Shown here piece after piece: positions 19,128-29,766 of a stretch of 64,000 nucleotides of DNA (within the stretch, counting starts at the first letter, position 1; each line of letters opens with the position of its first letter). The notes under the pieces are model-generated. The model had not been told where the DNA came from and searched no databases. It saw only the letters and a list, made by a program, of their open reading frames with translations. Source of the stretch: Symbiodinium natans (taxonomy: Eukaryota > Sar > Dinophyceae > Suessiales > Symbiodiniaceae); assembly GCA_905221605.1 (NCBI GenBank), contig CAJNDS010001101.1:615001-679000 (forward strand), given 5' to 3'. Both the position numbers and the translations under genes were made by a program.

Positions 19128-19361
19128 GGCGACGACGAAGTAGACACATTTGCCGACTGGTCGACGGCGAATAAAAGCAAAAGTTGGGAAGGGACGACGA
19201 CTGGCCCACGACGAATTAGGAGAAATTGCACTGGCCTTTTGGGCCTAGTTTTTGGGGGTTCTAGTGTACGAACCCTGAAAAGGTACTACATAGGATCCTT
19301 TAATGTAGGTCGGGTTTGGGGTGTAGGGTTTAGGGAAACTTCCGGAGGCGAAGGGGCTTAG
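19128..19361 (+). CDS. Candidate exon, acidic N-part
   Basis: After AGATAAGGCAG| the frame is open for 77 codons: GDDEVDTFADWSTANKSKSW, GTTTGPRRIRRN, then through a family C fragment (about 19280-19305), to a TAG in telomere-like DNA. The first 45 codons look coding; the rest is repeat-derived. No family recognised. Confidence 0.3.
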   Translation, partial: GDDEVDTFADWSTANKSKSWEGTTTGPRRIRRNCTGLLGLVFGGSSVRTLKRYYIGSFNVGRVWGVGFRETSGGEGA

Positions 19362-19679
19362 GGCTTGGGGTTTAGGGGCTGAGGGTTTACGGATTTTATT
19401 TAGGGTCTTAGGGGCTTCATGGGCTTCGGATTGTGGGGTGCTTTGGGACGGCGCGTTTCAGTGTACTGTCCGTTCGAGTGGGCATTTTTCAAGACATCCG
19501 CCAGTATAACCCCAACAATTTTGCAATCCTTACCGTAGGGGTTGGGGTTTGGGGTTTGGGGCTTTCCTATCTTAACAAGCCGCCTCACCCCCCCACCTAC
19601 CCGACACACAATTTGTCTGTTCGCTCAGTCTTGAAATTCATCGCCGCTAGTTACCAGCGACAGATCTGACAGATCATGT

Positions 19680-20270
19680 GCCATGAATGAGCAAACGAAG
19701 TTAAATGCTGATTCTTTACCCATTCCTGCCTCATTAATGGGAGCCCGTACTCCTACCACTTATAGATACACGCTCGATACTTACCCCAAGCCCTAAATCT
19801 TAGTCTTATATAAACCCCATACTCGTACAGAGTACCAATATGCCTAAGTGGTTTTACTTTTAGAACAAGAGCACCGTCAAAACATATTCAATCGGGGCTC
19901 AATATTTGTAGTCTTGTTGTATCCCGCGCAATATGAGTATTCTTGATCTTGTAAGCGCGGTAATAATACTAAACTAACTCCTAAACCCTGAGCCCCCTAA
20001 AGCCACAACCCCGTTCTTAACCCCATAAAGCACTAAAAGCTCCATAAGCCTAAGAGGTTTAGGGTTTAGGGCATAAAGTGCAAGGTAATACGATGTTTTT
20101 TAAAGACCCTTACCCTGAAACCCTAAGACCGTAAACCCTAAACCCTAAACCCTGAACCCTAAAGCCTAAACTAACCCCTAAGCCCTAAACCCCCCTCCCC
20201 ACCCCACCCGTCCCACCTTGGATCGATGCCCACACGAGTGAGGCTTGGCTGGGCCAGCCGCCACATGGAG
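19680..20270. other. AT-richer unique spacer
   Basis: No long frame and no recognised repeat in 19680-19980, then CCCTAAA-like remnants. Nothing further supported. Confidence 0.5.
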
Positions 20271-20294
20271 GGTTTAGGGTTTAGGGTTTAAGGC

Positions 20295-20355
20295 TTACGG
20301 TTTCGGGAGTTTAGGGAGTTTAGGGAGTTTAGGGAGTTTAGGGAGTTTAGGGTTT
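20295..20355 (+). repeat. 9-bp telomere-variant array (GGGAGTTTA)n
   Basis: Five identical GGGAGTTTA units next to normal TTTAGGG, showing local amplification of a variant. Confidence 0.85.
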
Positions 20356-21031
20356 AGGGTCTATAATTGGGCTTAAGGCATAGGAGCCTCCTGGGCTGGG
20401 ATAAAGTCTAGGGTTTCAGGCTTACGGTTTTGTATGGTTTAGTTTTGGGTGGTCAGGCTTAGGGTTCAGGGCTCTGGGGCGTCTACAGACGTCTGGCTCC
20501 TGGCCATGGGCTGCAGACTCTGCGGCCACATGATCATGAGGCTTAGGGCTTAGGACTGTTCAGGACCCTAAACCCTAAACTCTAAACCCTAAACCCTAAA
20601 CCCTAAACCCCTAGCTAGGGCCCTAGGGTGCAGGGACCATATGTCTTTGATGAAGAGACACCGCAAGCCCAGCCTCAAACTGCGATGCATATATGGTAGT
20701 TGATCAACTGTTCCCAGAATGGCCCCACATCTCCTTTATAAACCCTAAACCCTAAACCCTTAATAGTTTCCCAAGAAGGACATTTAGATGAACCCCCATA
20801 TACCACCCAAGAGTCCCGATGTGCACCCTGATTCATACAGCCACGCAATGCCACGAATACCCTAAACCCTAAACCCTATAAACCCTAAACCCAAAACCCA
20901 AAACCCTAAACCCTAAACTTCGTGCTCCGTGAAGCGGTGCTTGCTGCGCGCTGCTTCACTTCGCGTGCTTGGGGCTTGAGGTCTTAGGGCTTTAGGGTTT
21001 AGGGTTTAGGGTTTAGGGCTTTAGGGTTCAG

Positions 21032-21886
21032 ATGTGGTTTGTGTCTATCTTGCAGACTCCATTGCAGTGCAGAGGTGTCCGGGAACAGTTCTCAGCCGTG
21101 CACCGCCCGAAAGGTCAACAAACAGTCCGAAAGGGAAGCAATGCCGACGACATCTTCAACCATGACATGCAAGCGGACACATGTGGTGCCTCAGCTGGTA
21201 GTGCATGTGCTTTGCTTCACCATCTGGAAGTCTGCGTTGGTAGAGTGATTTGGGCAAAGTCCTCATCCGTGCACCGCCCGACAAGCCAACACTACCGACG
21301 ACATCCAGCAACCATGACATGCAAGCGAACACATGTGGTGCCTCAGCTGGTAGTGTTTCACCATCCGGAAGTCTGCGTTGGTAGAGTGATTATGGCAAAG
21401 TTCTCATCCGTGCACCGCCCGACAAGCCTACTACCGACGACATCCAGCAACCATGACATGCAAGCGCACACACGCGGTGCTCCAGCTGGTAGTGCATGTG
21501 CTTTGCTTCACCATTTTGAAGTCTGCGTTGGTAGAGTGATGTGGGCAAAGTCTCATCCGTGCACCGCCCGACAAGCCAACACTACCGACGACATCTTCAA
21601 CCATGACATGCAAGCGGACACATGTGGTGCCTCAGCTGGTAGTGCATGTGCTGTGTTTCACCATCCGGAAGTCTGCGTTGGTAGAGTGATTATGGCAAAG
21701 TTCTCATCCGTGCACCGCCCGACAAGCCTACTACCGACGACATCCAGCAACCATGACATGCAAGCGCACACACGCGGTGCTCCAGCTGGTAGTGCATGTG
21801 CTTTGCTTCACCATTTTGAGGTCTGCGTTGGTAGAGTGATGTGGGCAAAGTCCTCATCCGTGCACCGCCCGAAAAGCCAAAACTAG
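21032..21886 (+). CDS. ORF made of 50-residue repeats (satellite-encoded)
   Basis: A true ATG starts a frame of 284 codons. About 25 residues of unique sequence are followed by five to six copies of a 50-residue unit containing CVGRVIMAKFSSVHRP, SNHDMQ and SACALLHH. The repeat period of 150 bp keeps the frame until a 152-bp unit shifts it and a TAG closes the ORF. Each unit carries several Cys and His. There is no evidence of expression; it may be a satellite that happens to be open. Confidence 0.35.
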   Translation: MWFVSILQTPLQCRGVREQFSAVHRPKGQQTVRKGSNADDIFNHDMQADTCGASAGSACALLHHLEVCVGRVIWAKSSSVHRPTSQHYRRHPATMTCKRTHVVPQLVVFHHPEVCVGRVIMAKFSSVHRPTSLLPTTSSNHDMQAHTRGAPAGSACALLHHFEVCVGRVMWAKSHPCTARQANTTDDIFNHDMQADTCGASAGSACAVFHHPEVCVGRVIMAKFSSVHRPTSLLPTTSSNHDMQAHTRGAPAGSACALLHHFEVCVGRVMWAKSSSVHRPKSQN

Positions 21887-22950
21887 CGACGACATCCAGC
21901 AACCATGACACGCAAGCGGACACATGTGGTGCCTCAGCTGGTAGTGCATGTGCTGTGTTTCACCATCCGGAAGTCTGCGTTGGTAGAGTGATTATGGCAA
22001 AGTTCTCATCCGTGCACCGCCCGACAAGCCTACTACCGACGACATCCAGCAACCATGACATGCAAGCGCACACACGCGGTGCTCCAGCTGGTAGTGCATG
22101 TGCTTTGCTTCACCATTTTGAAGTCTGCGTTGGTAGAGTGATGTGGGCAAAGTCTCATCCGTGCACCGCCCGAAAAGCCAAAACTAGCGACGACATCCAG
22201 CAACCATGACACGCAAGCGGACACATGTGGTGCCTCAGCTGGTAGTGCATGTGCTTTGCTTCACCATCTGGAAGTCTGCGTTGGTAGAGTGATGTGGGCA
22301 AAGTCTCATCCGCGCACCGCCCGACAAGCCAACACTGCCGACCACCTCCAGCAACCATGACATGCAAGCGAACACATTTGTGGTGCCTCAGCTGGTAGTG
22401 CATGTGCTGTGTTTCACCATCCGGAAGTCTGCGTTGGTAGAGTGATTATGGCAAAGTTCTCATCCGTGCACCGCCCGACACGCCTACTACCGACGACATC
22501 CAGCAACCATGACACGCAAGCGCACACACGCGGTGCTTCAGCTGGTAGTGCATGTGCTTTGCTTCACCATCCGGAAGTCTGCGTTGGTAGAGTGATTATG
22601 GCAAAGTTCTCATCCGTGCACCGCCCGACAAGCCTACTACCGACGACATCCAGCAACCATGACATGCAAGCGCACACACGCGGTGCTCCAGCTGGTAGTG
22701 CATGTGCTTTGCTTCACCATTTTGAAGTCTGCGTTGGTAGAGTGATGTGGGCAAAGTCTCATCCGCGCACCGCCCGACAAGCCAACACTGCCGACCACCT
22801 CCAGCAACCATGACATGCAAGCGAACACATTTGTGGTGCCTCAGCTGGTAGTGCATGTGCTGTGTTTCACCATCCGGAAGTCTGCGTTGGTAGAGTGATT
22901 ATGGCAAAGTTCTCATCAGTGCACCGCCCGGAAAGTCCACGAACAACAGC
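21150..22950 (+). repeat. 150-bp satellite with higher-order AB structure, 12 copies
   Basis: The landmark TAGAGTGAT recurs at 21241, 21382, 21532, 21682, 21832, 21984, 22134, 22285, 22438, 22588, 22738 and 22891. Spacing is 150 bp with units of 141 and 151-153 bp. Two main unit types differ in blocks (CCATCCGGAAG with TTATGGCAAAG versus CCATTTTGAAG with TGTGGGCAAAG) and tend to alternate, giving 300-bp higher-order repeats. Identity between units is high, so amplification is recent. Confidence 0.95.
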
Positions 22951-23179
22951 CACATCCAGCAAGCGAGATGTAGGACAAGTCCATGTGCACTCCATACAGG
23001 ACCCGGTCGTGCATGCCGCCCTGCTCTTTTACAAGGCATGTCCGTGGAGTTACCAGGTGGATACCCTTAGGCCCTTAGGCTTACAGGAGAATACAAGGAT
23101 ACACGGCCTAAACAAAGATCAACACTTGCAAAATTCCTTAGGTGGTTGCTTGCACCCTGAACACTGTACTAAACCCTAA
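22862..23179 (+). CDS. ORF leaving the satellite into unique sequence
   Basis: The last repeat unit continues in frame into about 75 unique codons (VHSIQDPVVHAALLFYKACP, then SYQVDTLRPLGLQ) and stops at a CCCTAAA block. This could be the end of a repeat-containing gene whose repeats have lost frame, or a chance extension. Confidence 0.25.
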   Translation: MFHHPEVCVGRVIMAKFSSVHRPESPRTTATSSKRDVGQVHVHSIQDPVVHAALLFYKACPWSYQVDTLRPLGLQENTRIHGLNKDQHLQNSLGGCLHPEHCTKP

Positions 23180-23610
23180 ACCATAAACCCGAACCCGACG
23201 CGCTTCCCTCTAGCATTGAATCCCAAATTATAACATTCGTCCGGCCTGAGTTTTTAAAAAAAATTGGGGGAAATTGAACGGTTTGCCCACCCTCAACCTC
23301 AGCCCCCCGTGCCTGAATCCAAACCCCCACCCCTCCCCCCTAACTGTCCTGCAGGATTTAGGGTTTAGGGTTTAGGGTTCATGGGGGTCTGGCACAAAAA
23401 TATCTAAACTAGGCAGGGGGATTACAGACCAAACCCTAAACCTCCCAAGCTGCAAACTTCAACTGAACCGTCAACAAAACGGACGAAAGCCCCGAAACAA
23501 TGCGCGGCTTATTCATTTTTTGGGTCGACCTGCCCCCCACCACCCACCCACCCGCCACCAAACCCTAAACCGAAAACCCTAAACCCTAAACCCTACCACT
23601 TCATCAGAGC
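23180..23610. other. Spacer with ITRs
   Basis: C-rich unique DNA and short telomere blocks at 23355-23380 and 23567-23596. No gene seen. Confidence 0.5.
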
Positions 23611-23617
23611 CTAAGTG

Positions 23618-23815
23618 ATGTATCTAGAAGGGTACTTTGGGGCGCCTATAAGTAGGGGTTTGAGGGTGCTGGAAGCTCTACACGTGCTATCTGAGAGGCC
23701 TGAGCTTTCTTTACGTCGCGCGCGTGGCCGCACGTTGTTCCTTTGCCTAGGTTGGCCCTTGAAACCTGCTGAAGAGATTGCCAGAGCAGCTCCTCTAAGA
23801 CCCATGAAACCTTGA
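23618..23815 (+). CDS. ATG-started ORF between telomere arrays
   Basis: 65 codons from an ATG: MYLEGYFGAPISRGLRVLEA, then LHVLSERPELSLRR, an internal hydrophobic LFLCLGWPL, ending PLRPMKP and TGA. It fills an island bounded on both sides by CCCTAAA repeats (23574 and 23823). The reverse strand has an equally long frame, so orientation is open. Confidence 0.25.
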   Translation: MYLEGYFGAPISRGLRVLEALHVLSERPELSLRRARGRTLFLCLGWPLKPAEEIARAAPLRPMKP

Positions 23816-23977
23816 ATCTCCAACCCTAAACCCTAAACCCTAAACCCTAAACCCTAAACCCTAAACGTCTGGACTATCCCAAGGGCCTACCTGGCTGCGG
23901 CAGCTGCATCTTTCGATGGCGGCTTTCGCGAGTAAGAGGGGACTTCGTGGCTTGGGGTGCGGGGTTTGGAAGCCCAT

Positions 23978-24034
23978 GGTGTTTAGGGTTTAGGGTTTAG
24001 GGTTTAGGGTTTAGGGTTTAGGGTTTAGGGTTGA
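23978..24034 (+). repeat. Interstitial telomere array (TTTAGGG)n
   Basis: About eight perfect units. Confidence 0.95.
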
Positions 24035-24290
24035 GGTATATATTGCATTATGAATCGTATCTATTATGAGCTTAGTTAGATATTAGTTATATAAGTTATA
24101 TACTGTATTATGAACCGTATCTATTATGAGCATTAAATACTATGATGCTATCAGTAGATGAATGGTGTTTAGGTATATTTTGTATTATGAATCGTGTCTA
24201 TTATGAGTTTAGTTAGATATTGTATTACGAGTATTGCCTATTCTGAGCATTATGTACTATGATGCCATCAGTAGATGCTTGGGTCGTTCG
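24035..24290 (+). repeat. AT-rich tandem duplication, about 130-bp unit
   Basis: TATTATGAATCGT, TCTATTATGAG, AGTTAGATATT and ACTATGATGC all recur in the same order in 24035-24165 and 24170-24290. Much more AT-rich than its surroundings. Confidence 0.75.
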
Positions 24291-24299
24291 TGCTATGTG

Positions 24300-25500
24300 T
24301 GGTTGGCTTTTTGCTCTTGGAGGGGTGGGGGAAAACTCGGGGAGAGGACTTGAGGACTTCTACAGTCTACAGATAAGCTGCGCCCCCCAGCCCCTCCCTA
24401 TGTGGCAACAGTTGCTACAATAAGAAACTCTCGGGTACAATGTCCCTTGAAACAATCACGTCTGCAAGACTGATATTGGAAGCGGGAACGTCCTAACTCT
24501 GCCTAACCTGACCTGAAGGCTCCTATGAACATACTGTTTATGTACTTAAGGTTTAGCGTTTAGGGTATCCCCGAGAACTAAGCGAAAGCAAACTACGTTT
24601 GAACCTTTGGGTAACTCTAAAAGCCTTGAAACTTGGCTAGCGCCTCAAACCAAATCCCCTGAACCCTAGGGTTTGGGGTTCAGAGTTAAGGGTTTAGGGT
24701 TATAACCCCGCACCTTCCTAAGAATGCCTCGGAGTTGCGGCAAGGGTTGAGACTGCAGAATTTAGGGTTTAGGCATGTAAGACCCACGCAACGATTGAGG
24801 CTTTAGGTGCTCATGCGTTTCGGCTTAGGGTTGAGGGTTTAGGGTTTAGGGTTCAGGGTTTGGGGTGAACAGTCTAGGATCTAGGAGTCAAAGGAAGCTG
24901 TGCCAGCAGGGGTTATGATGCTGAGAGCTCAGATCTAAGACTGATGGTTCAGGGCTGAAGGCTACATGGTTGGGGTCTAGGGCTTCGGGTGTCGGGGCCT
25001 CACATGGCGAGCTGCATGACACGCTACGTCGACCAACTTCCTACTGTTCCCCAAGTCTGCCTCAACGTTGTCACTTCGAGACCCTGGACCCTAGACCCTA
25101 TAGACCCTAGACCCTAAACCCTAAGCCCTAAACCTTAAAGAGTCCACTTCCAGTGCCGTAGTGTCAGGTGCCGGAGGCCCGCTGTTACTATGCTTTTTGG
25201 GGTACCCATCTCCATGAAGCGGACCCCTAAACCCTAAACCCTAAACTTATAAACCCTAAACCCGAAACCCTAAACCCTTAACCCTACACCCCAAACCCTA
25301 AATCCTAAACCCTAAACCCCTACACCGACCGCGTTTCTTCGTAGATTTGGCCGACGTCAGTGGCAGCATGGGAAAAAGATAGCACGGCCATGTGGAGGTT
25401 GCAGCTAAGGACAGTCGCTGCAGGAAGGTTGGAAGTGCTAAACTAGGGTTTAGGGTTTCGGGTTTCGGGTTTAGGGCTTAGGGCTTCGGGTTTAGGGTAC
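24300..25500. other. Unique and telomere-derived spacer
   Basis: Mixed unique DNA with ITRs at about 24660-24700, 24830-24870, 25225-25320 and 25443-25500. Short frames only; nothing supported as a gene. Confidence 0.5.
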
Positions 25501-25568
25501 CTACCGATAGCCGCAGGGTCGAGATGTATAGGTCGTTGAAACCAGATTATGTTAACCTTTGGAAAGGT

Positions 25569-25778
25569 TCAAAAATTCGATACCTTACGGTGTAGGGCCT
25601 GTGTGGGATTACAGGGTTTCACCGGAATCCGGGAATGAAACGGGTAACCAAATCCATCGGGGTCGATGATCGAAAACTTAGAGCAGAGCACCCCGTCCCC
25701 AAAACAAAGGAATGAAGGCTGCCCTATTAGCCTAATAACCCCTGTAAGCACTCGAAAGCTACAAACACTCACTCGCAA
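25569..25778 (-). CDS. Possible exon, uncertain
   Basis: The minus strand is open for 70 codons, including SKFSIIDPDGFGYPFHSRIP. The plus strand is also open over most of it. No splice site or homology supports either. Confidence 0.15.
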   Translation of the reverse strand: MRVSVCSFRVLTGVIRLIGQPSFLCFGDGVLCSKFSIIDPDGFGYPFHSRIPVKPCNPTQALHRKVSNF

Positions 25779-25929
25779 ACTCGAGCAGCAAGCTACATCA
25801 AGCTACCATCGTACGAACCGCAAGTCCTGTAAAGCTTCAGGGCTTTATCGGCTGGGTTAGGGCTCAGAAACCCTTGTAGCTCGCTTGTACCACGAACCAA
25901 AAAAAACAACACCCATGTTGGCAATGACA

Positions 25930-26125
25930 TGCTCGACCCTTTTGACTTAGTAAGTCTACTCAGTCTCCCCTAGAAACCCTCCTTCGATCCCCATAACCCA
26001 AAGGATCCATGTACCTATATAGTATATACTTGGGCCTTAAAGGGATTCCTATATAGTAGCTTTAGGGCCCAAGTATATACTATGCAGGTACATGGATCCT
26101 TTGGGATAACCCACCTTACTAACCC
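25930..26125. mobile_element. Family I element carrying a nested family G MITE
   Basis: Family I sequence (TTTTGACTTAGTAAGTCTAC, CCCCTAGAAACCC) is interrupted at 25997-26105 by a family G element. That element has perfect ends, CCCAAAGGATCCATGTACCT and its inverse CATGGATCCTTTGGG. It is flanked on both sides by ATAA (25993-25996 and 26106-26109). Family I then resumes (CTTACTAACCCTATG). Confidence 0.8.
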
Positions 26126-26131
26126 TATGCC

Positions 26132-26737
26132 CTTGATTCACTCCCTTCCTTCCAAAGGTGGGCGACCCGCGTCTCAACGCAGCTGTTCGGCATCACCCGT
26201 GAATTACAGGAGAGCCTCAAGGGGTTTAAGGCTTCGCAATGTACGGTTTAGGTTGAGGGGTTTAGGGCTCAAGGCTTTGGATTTCGGGAAGCCCACACGA
26301 GGTGTTGAGACATTTTCGGTTTGTGCGTTGAGGGTCGCGCTTTGAAGACACTTGCGCGGATCGTTTGCTGCTTTGGTGCCTGGCTGAAAAAGACAATCGT
26401 GACGGTGGGAGCACTGCTGTGAAACATGTTGGCTTCCGAAGAAGAATTCAAGAAGCCGTGTCAGGCGTGGTGTTTTCTGCGTGTTCAAAACTACCGACTA
26501 CCGAGAAAGCTCTGCACAACAGAATTTCGGGGTTTCGTACCCATCAACGCTTTCGTGCTTGACCTGCAGACCCCAAACCCTAAACCCTTAGGACGACACC
26601 CGGTGCCTGCGGAGGATGTTCGCGGCATCCAGGTCGAGGCGACAACGTCTGGGCAGCTCGCATATATAGTTGTGCGCGCAAGACACGCCCGCGGTACCGT
26701 CTACAGAGTTGGGCAGCGCGGCGGCGCGGTGTCATAA
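26132..26737 (+). CDS. Coding-like region, probably several exons
   Basis: One plus frame reads RWATRVSTQLFGITRELQES from 26154, has a stop only in a GGTTTAGG stretch at 26249, and reads on through two TGA codons. From 26426 to the TAA at 26735 it is uninterrupted (NMLASEEEFKKPCQAW; EDVRGIQVEATTSGQLAYIV; ends GQRGGAVS). A short CCCTAAA block inside is read in frame as TPNPKP. Third-position GC is high in the last 44 codons. Two minus frames are open in the middle part, so exon limits are unknown. No family recognised. Confidence 0.3.
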
Positions 26738-26739
26738 TG

Positions 26740-27260
26740 GTAGATGGTTTGGCGGGGTGTAGGTCTTACAGCTCAGTAGGGTTTAGGGAGTTGTGCTAGT
26801 ATGGGTAGAGAAAACAAGAGACGACAAAAGTACAAAATCTTACTTGCTCCCCAACTACCCTAAACCCTAAAGCGAATAAAATAACAGCCCGAAAAGTGCC
26901 AAATCAAAGCTACCAGGCCGATGAATCGCCATGGGTCAGGTGTCAACTCTAACCCCGAAACATCTCGAGGTTTTGGCTTTAGGTTACGGCTTCTGTGCCC
27001 GCGCCCCAAAACCTTCTTGACACCAACAAAACACCTTCGAAACCCTGCTGGCTCTTCGAAAGCACTCCTGAAACCCTGAAGCCCGTTGAGCAGCCTGAGA
27101 TTCCCTCGATGCCTGCCTGAGAGTCTACACCCCTAGGTTTAGGGTTTAGGGCTTAGGGTTGAGGGTTGAGGGTTGAGGGTAAAATGAACCCGAAGATGCT
27201 TTAAGCTTTGCGCTTCTTGTCTGGCCTTAAGGGCGTTGAGGCTAGGAGGGTTGCAGGGTT
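26740..27260. other. Spacer
   Basis: Unique DNA with a telomere-derived stretch at 27128-27182; no gene supported. Confidence 0.5.
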
Positions 27261-27354
27261 TACCCAAAGGCTCCTATGTAGTACCTTTTTGGGGTAGTAT
27301 ACTAGAATCCCCTATAACTAACCCAAAAAGGAACTACATTGGAGCCTTTGGGAT
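27261..27354. mobile_element. MITE family C, full-length
   Basis: TACCCAAAGGCTCCTATGTA on the left and TACATTGGAGCCTTTGGGAT on the right. Confidence 0.85.
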
Positions 27355-27978
27355 AGGCAGAGGGTTTAGAAACTCAAAGCCCGAAACCTTGCATGATTCC
27401 GGATTTTTGTCCCAAGGAGCTCCCCGAACCCATGAAACCCTAAAACGCCCAATGGCTTGTAGGGGCTGATGGTACAGGGGTTAAGGTTTGAGGATTTAAG
27501 GCTTAGAGGTTTAGCGCAATTTTTAGGGTGAAAGGGTTTGGAATTTAGAACTTACAGCAATGACTCGCAAACGTACGTGAAGCGTCGCTTGGGCTGGAGC
27601 ATTCATTGTGATTCATCCCGTCGGCGAGCACAGCAACCGAAGTAGATGAAGAACTCGGACAGGAAGGGAAACCTCAGAAGCCGCAGAATCCGGGGCAAAC
27701 CCTGCAACCTCAACCCGATACACCTGACACCCACGGTTGAGTGTCTTGGAAGCCAGGGGTCCGCAATGGTAGGCTTTTTGGGTTCAAGGCTACCAAGCGC
27801 CTTGCGGTCTGCAGGGCCTACCCCTGCTTAGCCTGCGAACTTCATTTTGCTCGTTCAGGTTTGGGCTTTAGAGTTGGGGGTTATCCCAAAACAGGCGCGC
27901 AGCTCTCGACCTCAACAAAAACCAGCCCACTTTGCAGGGGCATATAGGGTAGGGCTGAGCCTGACGGTTCAAGCGCAG

Positions 27979-28188
27979 CGGTTTCGGAAGGCGACCGTGG
28001 AAGCGGAAGTTCTGCTACAGCCGCCAGTGCGGCCAAAGGGACTCGTCGGGAAACCCTTCTGGTTTCGCATCAGCATCCGAGGACCTGTTGAGTGGGTTTG
28101 GGGCCTAACAAGCTTGAGGCTGAGGGCCTGGGATTCCGGCACAATGCTTTTAAGGTTTAGGTTGAGGTTTACGGTTCATCACTGCTAA
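27979..28188 (+). CDS. Candidate exon
   Basis: After GGTTCAAGCGCAG| the frame reads RFRKATVEAEVLLQPPVRPK, then GLVGKPFWFRISIRGPVEW. The first 38 codons have 27 with G or C at the third position. It continues open through telomere-like DNA to a TAA. A GG|GTTTGGGG site near 28097 may be the true donor. No family recognised. Confidence 0.3.
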   Translation, partial: RFRKATVEAEVLLQPPVRPKGLVGKPFWFRISIRGPVEWVWGLTSLRLRAWDSGTMLLRFRLRFTVHHC

Positions 28189-28859
28189 ATCTCAGAGAGT
28201 AGGATCCAAGCCCTAAGACCTAAACCAAAGGTCAAGCTCAATACGGATACTGGAGCGCAGACCGCCTAGGAACCCTCAATGCCCTACGCCTCTGCGGGCA
28301 GACCGATTGGGGCACAGGGCTTCTAGGACTCCACCCAACTAGTAAACCTGTTTCAGAGTGCAACTTTACGCTGAGGTCTCAGGGCTTGAATTTAAAGGTT
28401 GGCTACTTGTGGAAAAAAGCTCCGCAGGCACTGGACTTTACATCCACATATAATTCTCAACCCCAAAATCCAAACTTGCTGGCCTGTTCAGCGGAGTCGG
28501 CGCTGGCCAATCCACTTTTTTGGCGCTGCTGGTAGCAGCATCCTGCAGGTTTCTCAGGATACCCATCCTACCCCAGCTCCCTCCTACACGCTTGGCTTGC
28601 ACATGGAGTTCCTACGAGGGACAGGTGTGCAGGCCTTTTGAGTCACATCCGTTTCGGGCTGAAGCATGCCTGCCTTGTATTTTTAATATTCTACAGACGC
28701 GATGGGGTCACATCAAAAAGCCCGGAGCTCTGCAGAGATGTGGTGACTGGGTTGAAGGTGCTCGAGCTCGAGGCCTGAGCGCTCAGAGGGGCCCAGGATC
28801 AGGCCGCTCATCGGTTCACAAAGAACTGACGCGAGCACCCTTGGACGCTTCCCCCCAGT

Positions 28860-29158
28860 GATTTGAGAAACCTGATCAAAAGCGACACGACTAAGATGCC
28901 CCCTAGTCAAAGGTACTGGGCTCTCCCTGGGTCGGCGAGACAAAGCCCTAAAACTTCGTCAGAACATACCCAAGACATTCAGGCACCTCTCCAACGGGCG
29001 ATCACCCACATTGCTCATCAACTCGAGCGACCATCTAGAGTCAGTCTTAAGGGTAACAACCAGGAGAACGCTCGTTCTTACGAGACCGTATGCCAGAATC
29101 TGATGAAAGACGACTTGAAACCACGCGCCAACCCAACACGACAACCATCAAAGGCACG
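28860..29158 (+). CDS. Candidate exon, upstream member of a two-exon set
   Basis: The frame includes SPKTSSEHTQDIQAPLQRAI, LERPSRVSLKGNNQENARSY and ends KPRANPTRQPSKA plus CG at a GTGAGC donor. It is free of telomere sequence. The next exon begins with one base that completes the codon in phase. Upstream, the stretch after TTAATATTCTACAG (about 28698) is also coding-like (TSKSPELCRDVVTGLKVLEL) and lies in the same frame, but two TGA codons separate it. Confidence 0.35.
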
Positions 29159-29234
29159 GTGAGCAAACTACATCATGAAAAAAGTACAAAAACGCCGCCT
29201 CCTAAACCCCAACAGACGCAAACTCGGTCGACAG

Positions 29235-29502
29235 CACTCGAGTCTGGAAGAGACAGTTCATCCAAGTCCAGCAACGGGTCATGCGTCAGTGGACGATCTT
29301 GTGGAAGAGAGAGTCTGCAATCTGCCCACTGGAGGTCCAGGTTGTAGTTATGCAGCACATAATCAGTTCAGGCTTCAGGGCGAGACAAAGGTCGGCCCAC
29401 ACTTTCAACAACACGACGTGCATGGAAAGAAATCCGCAAGCGCTGTTCTGGGTCAAGGGAGAGTTCTTAGGAAACCGGAGCTCCCCAAACCCCAAACCCT
29501 AA
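29235..29502 (+). CDS. Candidate exon, downstream member of a two-exon set
   Basis: A 76-bp intron (GTGAGC...GGTCGACAG) precedes it. The frame reads TRVWKRQFIQVQQRVMRQWT, ILWKRESAICPLEVQVVVMQ, HIISSGFRARQRSAHTFNNT and ends in a CCCTAAA block (PNPKP, TAA). An unspliced alternative is the ATG at 29175 with 125 codons in another frame. No family recognised. Confidence 0.35.
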
Positions 29503-29639
29503 ATCACGATCCCTTTCTTACATACAGAATTGGTCTATTCCTCCACTCATAAAGAGGGCCCCGCACTTAAGCCCAGAAATGCCCTGCCAGCCTAGGACAA
29601 GGTAAGGTTTAGGGTTGAGGATTTAGGATTCTGAGGGCG

Positions 29640-29725
29640 AATTTAGGGTTTAGGGTTTAGGGGTTTAGGGGTTTAGGGTTTAGGGTTTAGGGTTTTGGTG
29701 TTTAGGGTTTAGGGTTTAGGGTTTC
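29640..29725 (+). repeat. Interstitial telomere array (TTTAGGG)n with variants
   Basis: TTTAGGG, TTTAGGGG and TTTTGG units. Confidence 0.9.
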
Positions 29726-29766
29726 AGACCCTAGAAAGCCCTAGAAAGCCCTACTAAGCTTTAAAC

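Noticed and set aside
21150-22950. CRISPR array or spacer-like structure.
   Set aside because: Units are contiguous 150-bp repeats without conserved short repeats separated by unique spacers, and the DNA is eukaryotic. The 63- and 21-bp arrays fail for the same reason.
27236-27469. ORF containing GSYVVPFWGSIL, also seen at 63450.
   Set aside because: Both are translations of family C MITEs, not a protein family.
26300-29000. In-frame TGA codons followed by coherent-looking protein (for example near 26306, 26414, 28779 and 28833, also 40993 and 53050), suggesting TGA is read as Trp.
   Set aside because: Other frames are open at the same places and can look equally protein-like; at 36998 a similar reading proved to be a shadow of a frame with better codon-position GC. 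Short exons with unknown splice sites easily explain it. Needs cDNA or tRNA evidence.
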